Positions 13,101-22,909 of a stretch of 64,000 nucleotides of DNA are shown in pieces (positions within the stretch are counted from its first letter, which is position 1; each line of letters opens with the position of its first letter). Origin of the DNA: Synanceia verrucosa (lineage: Eukaryota > Chordata > Actinopteri > Perciformes > Synanceiidae). The notes beneath the pieces were generated by a model. The model did not search any database. It was given only the letters and a program-made list of their open reading frames with translations, and was not told where the DNA came from. Position numbers and translations under genes: made by a program. The DNA is taken from NCBI GenBank assembly GCA_029721515.1, contig CM056552.1:12735001-12799000 (forward strand), written 5' to 3'.

Positions 13101-13714
13101 ATGAAACCTGTAAATCAGACAGATTTTGTTGTTGGAAGACGGATTTCCACTCATGAAGCCTGATTTAATCTTCCCTCCTTCTTTTTGTGTCTTTTGTTTG
13201 GGAAAGTAACCTAACTAAATCTGCATGTGGCATCTGCTATCCATTATAGCGATATGCAAACCTACGGCCTTCACTGCTCAGGTTTATCAGTTCAGTTCAT
13301 TTTGAGGTTGATTTGGTCCCATTAGGTTCCACATTATAAAAAGTGAGATTTTTAATTTAAAGCAGCACTGTATAAATTTTGTGAAAATATTAAAACTCCC
13401 TCAGCTTTCATATTGACGTGTCTCTAGATATGTCCCTGTTTATTTCCTGTTGCAGAGGATGTGAATACATCAGCCGACAGGAAGTAAACGTGGACCCAAG
13501 CTGTTGCTTAGCGACACAATACCGTCACAGTTCTATTGAAATGCACTAAAACATACACAAGCATGAACCTGAAAATGAGCAGGAAAATGAGCAAATTCTG
13601 CCTTCTTTCTCTCCCAGTTGGCCAGAAATGTTGGTAACTCTGGTTTTAATGAAATACTGGAGGCAAACCTGCTGAGTCCATCACTGAAGCCCTCCCAACA
13701 CAGCCACATGTAAG

Positions 13715-13753
<39 letters not shown>

Positions 13754-16700
13754 TTTCTTTTAATGGAGGTGATACTGTGTATTTGTGCATGTGCAGGGGA
13801 GAGCGTAAAGACTTCATCCTGACCAAGTATCAGGACGGCCATTTTGTGAGGCGGAGCCACAGCTCTGCTGCAGCGCTGCGACTCGGCCTGCAGGAGGCGA
13901 CCAAGAGCTGCGACATCTACGGTCTGATCCAGCTGTACGCTCAGAGGACGGAGCTGAGCCAGCCACTGCACTCACACATACAGGTACACACACATACAGG
14001 TACACACTTATACAGGTACACACACATACAGGTACACACTTATACAGGTACACATACATGAAGGTACACACTTATACAGGGACACATACAGGTACACACA
14101 CATACAGGTGCACACATATACCAGTACACACACATACAGGTGCACACACATACAGGCACACACACATACAGGTACACACTTATACAGGTACACATACATG
14201 AAGGTACACACTTATACAGGGACACATACAGGTACACACACATACCAGTACACACACATACAGGTGCACACACATATAGGTGCACACACAGGTACGCACA
14301 CACACACACACAGAGGTAAACACACAAATACAGGTACACACACATCTACTCACACTTCCAAATCCAGATGCATAAACAGGGAAACTCTCGTCAGCACACA
14401 CACTCAGCAGTTTGTTTCCATGCCAACAGGAGAGAGGGGAGACAGCGCTCCATCTCGCCGTCCTATTGGCTGACAGGACGTCGCTGCACATCCTGGACTT
14501 CTTAGCTCAGAACTGGTCAGTGTGCCTCTGACGGTTTTTACGAGTGATGACGTCATCTCAGTGTGTGTTAATGTGTGCGTTTGTCTTCAGCTCTAACGTG
14601 GACGTGCAAACGACGGCAGGAAACACAGCGCTGCACTACAGCTGCCTGCACAACAAGCCCGACTGTGTGAGACTGCTGCTGAGAGCCAGGGCCAACACAC
14701 ACATCAGTAATACACACACACACACGCACACATGCACAACACTGCTCCACATATATTTTTCACATCGACCCACATTAAATGTGACACCGATCATCTCATT
14801 CGGGGAAATTTCACAGGCGGCAGCGCGCTCGACTATGAAAGCTATGAGCGGAATCCGCTCAAACTGCTGCTAACAGTTGTTCAGCTTGTTTCTCTGATAA
14901 CTTCAGATCCAGATGTCTGCTCACTAAAATCTTTCATCTGGTTAAAGTCATTTTGAAACATTTTAAAACAGATATTTCACATATTATAGCTTTAAAGGTT
15001 ACATTGTGTTTAGAATCAAACGTGCAATCTAGAAAGTGGTGGATTGTTTTCCTTTATTTAAGAGTTGCATATTTAAAAGGATTGTTGCAAGAAGCTCACA
15101 AACAATAATAAATACAAGAAGATATTTACAAAGTAGTATTTTTTTAGGTCTCTCTGTATGTTACATATTCCTTTTTATTCTTAACACTGAACTCTCCCAC
15201 ATCTTCTCTGCATCACAAAACGTTAACACCATTTCTGTTAGAGAGGGAAGTATGACCTGAATCTTGCAGCTGTTTTTATACAATGCACATGAAAGAAGGG
15301 TGTGACTGGGGGAAAAAGTTAGAGGTTTTGTTGATCCTCACAAACGCAGAAGCACAGACGCATATTTCCTGTCTATGGCTGTGACCACATTAATGTTTGA
15401 ACTGCTTGTGTGTGAACAGAGAACGAGTTGGGAGAAACCGCTCTGGATGTGAGTCGCAGGTTGAAGCACGGCCACTGCGAGTCGCTGGTGAGCTCCTCGC
15501 TCTGATCACACGGCTCTACATGTGGTGGTCGATGTTACAACTTCTGTCTGTAACCAGGTGTTTGTGTCTGTGCAGCTGCAGCAGGCCCAGTCCAACCAGT
15601 TTGACCATCACGTCCACGTGGAGTACGAGTGGAGGCTTCGCCACGACGACCTCTACGACAGCGACGATGACTTTGATGAAAAGGTAGCCACGGCACGTGT
15701 GTATGTGTGTGTGCATATGAATATTAATGCATGTATTATGATAATAAGTGTAGTTTTGTGGACACTCTTGCTCCTCCTCTTATGTTTTAGAATGGCCCAG
15801 TGAAGAAGGAGCGCTCCTTCTCATCCAACTCCTTCACCTCCTCCTTCTCCTTCACCTCCCGGGCTTTCAGTTTCAGTCAGTCCACCTCCTCCTGCGTCAC
15901 TGCTCCCCCCTCTGGAGGAGCAGCCGTAGGAGCTGGAGGAGGTCTGCTCAGTGTGGGGAGGAGGCTCGCCATGGCTATGGAGCTCCACAGCCGGCCGACT
16001 GGCTGCACCTCCAGCCCCCCGCCTCCTCCTCCATCCTCCCCAGCACCTCCTCTGCCCCCCCGGGTCAAAGGTGAGCTCAGGTTCTGATAGTTGTGTGCTT
16101 TGTTGTTATATCTGTAAAGTTTCCCGCTGCCTGAGTAGAAAAACAACACGTATTTCTTCCTCTCCTTCAAGTGTACAGTGAAAAGCCGAGCAGAGAAGCA
16201 GGACCAGGCTCTGAAACAAAAAAATCCTCCAGCTCTAATTTCTTTCTTCCTCCAGCTCCCAACGTTCCTCCTCCGCCGCCTCCTGCTGGAGGGGAAGGAG
16301 GTGGGGAAGAAGAGGAGGAAGAGGGGGAGGTCTTCTTCCCACAGCCGGGAAACAGGAAGTCAAAGCCTCACTCTCCCATCGCCGCCCGGCACAAGAGGAG
16401 CAGCTCTGAGTCCAGCAAGCACGGTAGCATCTGAGTGACGTGCTACTATTAATCTGTCAGAGACATGCTGTGTTATTAACTGTGTGTATTTGTGTGTAGA
16501 TTATGGGTTGCCAACTAGTCCCAGGATCTATAGCGGCCCAGACTCCTCCTTTAAGAAGTGTGTGTGAGTATCTGAGACACACTCACACTGAATTTAAACA
16601 CACATTTACATTTAATTACAACAAATGCATCCAACTGAGCGACGCTTCTGACACACACGATGAAAACAGTCTTCCTTCAGCAGAATCAATTACAAAACAT

Positions 16701-19700
16701 ACACTGGTGTAAAATGGTGATGATGGACGTAATCTAAAAGTTCTGTGTAGACTGGGCTTCAAAAGATTTAGGGAACTATTTTAGATACTGACAGTTTTTC
16801 AGTTTGATTTTTCATGAATATGTTTTTAATAAAAAAAGAAACTGTCAAAAAACCTTGCAGAAACTTTCCTCTTTAGATCCTCTGCAGTGGCTCCTTCTGG
16901 CTTTGAAAACAAAATAATTATGTTTATTTATTTTATTGCACAATTATGTTATAATTTTCAAAAATATTTTGTCATTTACTGTATAATATGCATCACTTCC
17001 AACATCTCTGGTTGGTGCCTTTTCCTGCAGGCTGCTAATCTTGAGTTTCCAAACCCTCTATAAACTAACCATGGATAATAATTTATTAGACCCACACCCA
17101 CACACACTACACATTTTTCTCCCCTTCATAAGAATTGTTTGTTACAACAGTCCATTAAAATTTCAAAGAAAACATGAGCTTTAATATTAAAGCCTTGAGT
17201 TTATTTTCAGTCGTGTGTGTCAAAGCAGGAAGCTGAAACTTGTCGTGACTTTATTGACCTCTGGTGGACTGAAGATGGATTATAGTTCACTGTGTTCAGA
17301 ACAAAATAATACGTAATCTCTCTGTCTGTTTCTGTTTCCAGTCCAGCTTCTCCTCTCAGCTCGCTGACTGAACGACCAGAAAGAGGTACTTCCTGTCCAA
17401 AACACATTTCTCTCAGATCTGTTTTATCAGTCTGGAGTCTGATGGATCCATCATGTGTAATCATATCTGTTACTGCAATTCCTCCTGCAGTGGTTGGACT
17501 GTAAATCATAATATTTACTTTAATACTTTCAGCAGATGACTTTGTGTGATATCATTGTCTTTTGTTTGCTCTAACAATTGTTGACTAGATGAAAATTAGG
17601 AGAACCTCACTTGCCAACTATCAGTACTTTTATTTGATTGTTCAAGTTTCTGCAGTGTGAGATTTCGCTGATTTCTTGTCTTATATTATCTTATATTTTG
17701 ATGTCATTTATAAATTTTCATTCTCAAAGGGATGCTGTGATAAACATCTGCCCAAATGATGAATTGGTTAAATTTGATAAATTGGACTTTTTTACTGACT
17801 AATTATTAATGAAAAATATTTATTTTTTACATTTTCTTTTCTTTGAAAGCAAATATATATTGCAGAAAAAAAGTCCACACATCTAACAAAAATGAAGGAG
17901 CCTCTGTCTGTCCTTCAATTTCCTCGTCAGCCGTGGATCCATTTTTCTGTGGATGAGTGGCTCTTAAAGGCAGAGGCACGCTCTAAATCCGTTCCTTAAT
18001 AAAATGCGTTAATAATAACTTGACTCTCTCTCTCTCTCTCTCTCTGAGGTTTTCGGAGAGCGGACAGTGACGGTAGCTCCTCCCACTTCCTGCACCCCTC
18101 CAGAAAGGCCCCGCCCACTGGATCCCCCACCAATCAGCGCTCTCAGAGCTTCGAGAACGACAACAGACGCCCTCAACCGCTTCCTCGCAGATCACTGGTG
18201 ACGATCTTTAACTCCCTAGCAACCACCTTGAATCACCATAGTAACCACATAGCAACCACAACCATGTAGGAATGTAGGATGTCACAGTACCAAATTATAA
18301 AATAATTAGCAGTCGATTCCAAATCCAGTGAAATTCAATAAGTCAGTAAGTCAATAAGTCGTGATACCAATTTGATACCACGATGAAAAACAAAACATTC
18401 AATCCCTTGAGCTTCAACATGCACTTAGTTACCACTGACATACTGCTGCTGCAGATTTTTCATGCATTGTAATTTACCTTCACCTATTACTCATTTTACT
18501 GAAGAGAGGGTGAACACATCATAATCTTACTCAGAGTCACCTCTCTACAGTACATCACCATTGGGCCAATGTTGCTTCTTCACAGCCGCAGCCAAACTTT
18601 CTGTGGAGCCCATTTTTCCTGTGACGTGTGAATAATCCCAAACTATGTTTCCATTAACCCTGATGCATAATGTGATTAATTTATAGCTCTCTCTGAGCCC
18701 ATACAAGGCTGGTGCTCCTTATTTTGATAAGATGACAATCTCATACTAAACACTGCAGCCAATGATGTAGATTTTAATAAATAAAAAGACAAAATAATGA
18801 CATCCCAACCACCAAAAATATAGTTGGAGTGTTTATAGGGTATCAAGCTTAAACGATGTCAGTCTGTCATTCAATGTAGACAGCTGCATAAATTAAAATT
18901 ATTTAAAATGAAAAAAAATATTGTTATTGTTGTGCTTATATGTTGTACATCCTCTTAGTTTACATCAGTATTTTATTTTCTGTGTATTAATCTGTGAAAT
19001 TTTAACATTATTTCCAGTGGGTTGTCTGCCTCATCCTGCACTCCATGTGTTTGCTATGTTCCTTTTTAAATTGTGTGAATGAACTTAAACTGTTTGTTTT
19101 CGTCCACTAGCCTCGGGGTGCGACGAGCCGCCGGGTGGAGGCGCTGTACGACTGCCAGGCCGACCACCACGATGAGCTGAGTTTCTCTGAGGGACAGGTG
19201 CTGGTGGTCTTGGGACAGGAGGACAGTGATTGGTGGGTACGTATCAACATGCTGCCCTCTGATTGGTTCTACCACTGGTGTGGACTGTTAAACAGTTTGA
19301 TGTTAGCAGGTAACCAGCGCTTTGTTCTGCTCTGACTGATGATAGAGAAGATGCTGTTACCATGGTAACCATACACAACAAAGATGGTGTCAGCTAAAGC
19401 ATCAGCAAAATGCATCATAAACATTTAAAACACACCATAAATTTTTAAAATGCACCATAAACATTTAAAATCCGCCATAAAATGAGACCTCTAACATGTT
19501 TTAAGATAACAAATATAAATGAAAATCCGCTGCTTACATTCACATTGTTGTGTAGAATCTATGTTCAAGTTTCTCTAAATGTTCAGTGAATATGTAGAGT
19601 TCTAATAAATGTGAATGAACGTGTTTGTGTGTTGTTTGTGTGCAGCATGGTTACATAGAGGACGAACCAGACCAGAGAGGTTTGTTTCCGTCCTCCTTTG

Positions 19701-19720
19701 TCCAGCTGCTCCCAGAATGA
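6063..19720 (+). CDS. asap1-like: ASAP-family Arf GTPase-activating protein (BAR-PH-ArfGAP-ANK-SH3), ASAP1-like, complete, 28 coding exons, 1031 residues
   Basis: Arf-GAP acting at membranes in endocytosis, actin and focal-adhesion control. Exons: 6063-6188, 7000-7072, 7163-7308, 9428-9502, 9706-9755, 9960-10089, 10319-10404, 10476-10551, 11065-11145, 11229-11326, 11400-11469, 11558-11645, 11911-11959, 12035-12207, 12869-13002, 13618-13709, 13797-13983, 14430-14515, 14591-14706, 15420-15487, 15576-15683, 15791-16070, 16172-16423, 16500-16557, 17342-17385, 18049-18197, 19111-19236, 19646-19720; all phases fit. Starts MPECVSVSEFLQ. BAR about 25-290; PH about 300-395 (GFLYKKSDG, KMWQKRK); ArfGAP with CCDC/CIEC zinc cysteines (about 433-456) and arginine finger in SGIHREMG; ankyrin repeats about 579-668 (GETALHLAV, GNTALHYSC, GETALDVS); acidic DSDDDFDEK; proline-rich tail; SH3 from about 970 (ALYDCQADHHDELSF) to the end. 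Closest to ASAP1 (HREMGVH, RNVGN, EANL) but divergent. Intron 7073-7162 uses a GC donor. Confidence 0.93.
6425..6545 (+). repeat. Dispersed repeat, copy 2 (same family as 4210-4325), ASAP intron 1
   Basis: ATCATGGGATTTGTAGTC followed by CAGTCAGATTCTCCTCCTAG and CAGTGTTCATCGTTCACC, the same order of blocks as at 4210-4325. Confidence 0.6.
6590..6705 (+). repeat. Dispersed repeat (pair with 14840-14950), ASAP intron 1
   Basis: Shares CTGCTGCTAACG/AGTTGTTCAGC, CTCTGATAACTTCAGATCCA and TCACTAAAATCCTTCATCTG with 14840-14950, in the same orientation in a later intron of the same gene. Confidence 0.65.
7073..7125. repeat. (CA)n microsatellite making up most of ASAP intron 2
   Basis: The 90-base intron begins GCACACAC and is almost wholly CA repeat for its first 53 bases. 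The non-standard GC donor is the first dinucleotide of this tract. Confidence 0.9.
7505..7610 (+). repeat. Probable dispersed repeat in ASAP intron 3
   Basis: AAGGCTGCAGGATTTGGCAA with TCTAATTGCGATTATTTTGA resembles a repeat common in fish genomes. Only one copy is in this window, so the call rests on general knowledge. Confidence 0.35.
8280..8385. repeat. Palindromic dispersed repeat end in ASAP intron 3
   Basis: AGATTAGTCGACTAATCG followed by AGTCGATTAGTTGACTTTC and GTTGCAGTCCTAG forms nested inverted repeats, like the ends of hAT-type non-autonomous elements. The class is inferred. Confidence 0.4.
8745..9092 (-). mobile_element. tRNA-derived SINE, reverse orientation (copy 2, near full length)
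   Basis: On the minus strand it starts ATGGTGGTGTAGTGGTTAGC (A-box-like), then AGTTCGAATCC (B-box-like) about 40 bases later, then the conserved body, and ends in a GGATGGATGGA tail (plus strand 8745-8762). This is the best copy for defining the family. It sits in ASAP intron 3 (7309-9427). Confidence 0.85.
10095..10318 (+). repeat. Long pyrimidine-rich tract, ASAP intron 6
   Basis: About 220 bases of mostly C/T on plus (CTCC, TTC and CTTCC runs) fill the short intron between exons ending at 10089 and starting at 10319. It serves as an unusually long polypyrimidine tract. Open frames across it are by-products of composition. Confidence 0.75.
13340..13545 (+). repeat. Dispersed repeat, ASAP intron 15 (pair with 21690-21830)
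   Basis: Contains ATCAGCCGACAGGAAGTAAA, CGTGGACCCAAGC and TAGCGACACAA. The copy at 21690-21830 has ATCAGCTGACAGGAAGCGAA, ACACGGACCCAAGC and TAGTAACGCAA in the same order. Confidence 0.6.
13718..13750. repeat. (AC)n microsatellite, ASAP intron 16
   Basis: About 16 AC units in an intron only 87 bases long (13710-13796). Confidence 0.9.
13972..14345 (+). repeat. Minisatellite of CAGGTACACA-type units spanning the ASAP exon 17 splice donor
   Basis: Units of roughly 14-18 bases built from ACACATACAGGTAC and ACACTTATACAGGTAC. The array begins inside the coding exon (TCACACATACAG, end of exon at 13983) and fills most of the 446-base intron. Nearly every unit contains CAGGTA or a one-base variant, so the true donor CAG|GTACAC is repeated many times. 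A block of about 84 bases at 14021-14104 recurs at 14161-14244, a higher-order duplication with a 140-base period. Confidence 0.9.
14707..14732. repeat. (AC)n microsatellite, ASAP intron 19
   Basis: Short AC run directly after the donor at 14707. Confidence 0.8.
14840..14950 (+). repeat. Dispersed repeat (pair with 6590-6705), ASAP intron 19
   Basis: AACTGCTGCTAACAGTTGTTC, CTCTGATAACTTCAGATCC and TCACTAAAATCTTTCATCTG match the copy in intron 1 of the same gene. Confidence 0.65.
18022..18046. repeat. (CT)n tract at the ASAP exon 26 acceptor
   Basis: About 12 CT units end immediately before TGAG|GTTTTCGG (exon from 18049), so the microsatellite is the polypyrimidine tract. The acceptor is TGAG rather than CAG. 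Confidence 0.85.
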
Positions 19721-20172
19721 CACAAACCTGGGCCAAACCAGACCAGGACCAGTGCAGTTCTGGACCAGTACAGATCCAGACCACATCAGGCTGGAGAACC
19801 AGAACCTGGAGCTCAGGAGAACCAAACCAGATCACTACTGAGCAGCAGATGCTGAATCCGCAGGTCAGACTTTCAGGTTGTCGTCCGTCCCAGGACTGGA
19901 CTGATCTGGTCCTGACCACCTCCAGCGTTCTGTGAGTTCACATGGCCGATGGCCCACTCACCATTCCTGTTGTCCTAGCAGCCGGTGTTTCTTACACCCA
20001 CTGTTATGCTGGAACCGTTACGGATGACCTTTCCGCAAAGAATCCAGACGTTAATGTAACTGCTCTCCTGGGTCATGTGATAATGTTGCTACGGAGACGA
20101 TTCAAGATTGATGTTGACAATATTTTTATTTATTTATTTTAAATTAAAATATATTTTATTAAGTGCACAGAA

Positions 20173-20178
20173 AATAAA
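20173..20178 (+). other. Candidate proximal polyadenylation signal of the ASAP gene
   Basis: AATAAA 453 bases after the stop at 19720. Confidence 0.45.
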
Positions 20179-20504
20179 ATAATCCTGTGGAGTTTTATTT
20201 TGAAGTTCAACAGAACAACAGTTTTTCTGTTCTAATTTATTGTGATGTATTGATCCGCTGTCAATCAGCAAGAGAGTTCTCTGATCCAAGAGGCTTCTTT
20301 TTAATTTGCATCTTAATTTCTAGCCACGACCCAACAAGTCACCAGAGGAAAAATACCATGGTCTGTATGGAAACTGATTTGAATAATTCATATTTAAATT
20401 GCTCCACTTGAATTATTGCATCAAAAAATAATTTGAGTAACATGATTTGTATTTGTAGTGTTGAATATGGCATTGTTTTATTTTAATGTATTGATTTGTA
20501 TTCC

Positions 20505-20510
20505 AATAAA
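20505..20510 (+). other. Candidate distal polyadenylation signal of the ASAP gene
   Basis: TTCCAATAAACTTGAAAGTG follows a T-rich stretch with TGTA motifs, a good 3'-end context. It implies a 3' UTR of about 800 bases. Confidence 0.5.
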
Positions 20511-20530
20511 CTTGAAAGTGAATGCAATAT

Positions 20531-22560
20531 CATGAAATTGAATTTAATTAAAACACAAAGTGTCAGGTCAGTTAAATAAGATAAGATATACAAATAAAGG
20601 TACATCTTACCTATTTACATGCCATGACAGCTCAAAACAGAGATCTTTAGCAGTGTTGTTAACTTATCTCATTTTTACACTCTCCATTAATTAGTTAATA
20701 AAATAACAATAAAATATAATTAAATTATACAAATAAAATAACAATAAAATAGAAGAAAATTATGCTAAAATAAGAAAATGAAAAAAGATGAAAGGTGAAC
20801 AGCCAGATGTTGTTCTCCTCGGCCCTATGGATGTCACAGGGAAGACATCTTCCCACTGGACACTTTACAAGAAAAGAGGACACTCAAGGTCTGCAGAGCG
20901 TCTGGTTGATCTGTAGCAGTAGATGGCTGTGCCAGGTCCACCGGCTGTGAGCGTCCCTCAGATGGTTTTCCATTCTACATTCAAACTAAGGTTCCCCATC
21001 GATTAAACTATCCAGAACAATCAAGCTCAGCTCCAGTTAAGTTACACCAACAACACCAAGAACAATAACTGTTACAATAGTGACAATGATGCGAGCGTCC
21101 ACACTGATGAACGTTCTGTCAGCACTCAGCAGTTAAACTGTTGAAGTAGAATTATTGTTCTTGGTGTGGACAGCCCTTAAGTACAGAAGCTGAGTCTGGC
21201 CATGCTTGCAATCATTATCTTGGGGTATTCATCTAATTAAATAATGTTAAATGTTTGGGTGAAATGAGCCAATGGTAAAAACTTTCAAACTGAGCCACAG
21301 TGACTATGTCTGGTTTTCAAATGTCAAATACATATAAAATGGAATGCATTAAATTGCTTATATTTAGAAAAAGAATAAAACATGTTACCTGTATCCCAAA
21401 AAATGAAAATAAATTACTACAAAAGTGTGAGAGAAATATCTTTACTCTCAGATAGTTCCCTCACAATTTTGTGTTTTTATAAAGGACACATATCATGTTT
21501 TATAGTCGTTGTGAATGTACAATAATAAATACAGCAGATGAGACAGAAACAGAAACAACAGCTCTCATCATTGGGCGACTGTTTCCCATAGAAAATGAAT
21601 ATAAAGCACTGGCGTCGTGTTGAATACTGTTTCTCTGTCACTCCCTAACTCACCTGAACCAAACCTTCTGATTGTAGCACTGATTAAAGTTGAGGTCATC
21701 TCCACTCTGTTAATCCGTCACTCAGTCTGTTTCTCTTAAACTCGTCAGAACAATCAGCTGACAGGAAGCGAACACGGACCCAAGCAATTTCCTAGTAACG
21801 CAACTCCACTCAAACTGTCTACACAGTTAAATTCTAACAGACTGTGTCCATATGGTGTCAGAGCAGCTAAATTCAATTCCACGATAATATTCCACACTAA
21901 TGAACGCTATTTATGCTAGTCATATTCAGTTTTTAATGAAATGCATTTGCTCAGTTTCTGATTTCATCAAGATCTTTTTTCACATTATAAGACTTTTTTC
22001 AAAATTCTTCTCAGTACTTACCAACTCACACCGTGTAAAAAAGCTTATTTAACTTACCTTAGCTTTGGTATTAACACAACCTTTCTTGTTGAAGCAAAAA
22101 AAAAGGTCTCTAGTGATAAAAAAAAACAATAACATGGCTTTTAACATATTTAAAGGGAAAATAAAACGTGTGCATTTTGTTTCATATTTTTTATTTCATT
22201 CAAAGTGACAGCGGAGGGTTTTATGTTTTGTTTGAAATATCACAGTGCTTCTGTTGATTTGGTAACTGTGAATGAATCAGTGATCAGCAGTTTGGTTGTT
22301 AAATGAATTCATCAAACACAGTCACAGTTTAAACATGATGAGCTGAAATTAAAGCTATAATAACAGAACGTACATCATTACTGGTTGATTGGTTTTAATC
22401 TGCACCTTCCTGCATTCCAAATGGAAAAAATCTCTACATTTCCAGACTGCAGGGAGTCTAATAAACACAACTTTGGATTTATAGTACAGTATTTAGTGTA
22501 GCATTTATACAACAGCTTGAGGAAGTGAACATTGTTTCTATAACTTAAACTTAAATCCAG
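20531..22560. other. Intergenic spacer between ASAP and sialyltransferase genes (convergent)
   Basis: No exon recognised. AT-rich, with A/T-only stretches around 20700-20780. It holds a copy of the 13340 repeat at about 21690-21830. Confidence 0.55.
21690..21830 (+). repeat. Dispersed repeat (pair with 13340-13545)
   Basis: CAGCTGACAGGAAGCGAACA, CGGACCCAAGC and TAGTAACGCAAC match the ASAP intron copy. Confidence 0.55.
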
Positions 22561-22564
22561 ATCA

Positions 22565-22909
22565 TAAAGGGATAGTTTTGGTGTTTTAAACTGGGGTGAG
22601 GTACTTCTTCAGAGAAGGTGTATTACTGACAGTTTCTCCCAGTTTAGAGAAATAGACAAGAGTAGCAGCAAAAAAACACATTTAGCTACATAATAAAATC
22701 AATATCCTCTTAAGCGTATGTTGTATTTAGAATATTTGATCTCGCTGACAGGCAGCCTTTTCCTTCTGTTTCCGGAAGGGAAACTGAACTGAAAGTGAAT
22801 GTATCAAACAAAAAACAGTAAAAATCAGCAAACATTGCTGTAAATAATACACCAACTATGAATAAATACCTCACACAACTCCACATCAAAACACGTGCTA
22901 TCCCTTTAA
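22565..22909. mobile_element. Short MITE with terminal inverted repeats
   Basis: The left end TAAAGGGATAGTTTTGGTGT is matched in inverse by the right end (minus strand TTAAAGGGATAGCACGTGTT). Similarity continues inward through GAGGTACTT / GAGGTATTT, about 45 bases with mismatches. A TA lies at each outer edge. Total about 345 bases, no coding capacity. Confidence 0.75.

Noticed and set aside
13984..14473. Long open frames on both strands in the minisatellite (His/Thr/Tyr-rich and Cys/Val-rich proteins)
   Set aside because: They are by-products of the 14-18-base repeat. Only the first 12 bases of the array are coding in the ASAP gene as normally spliced.
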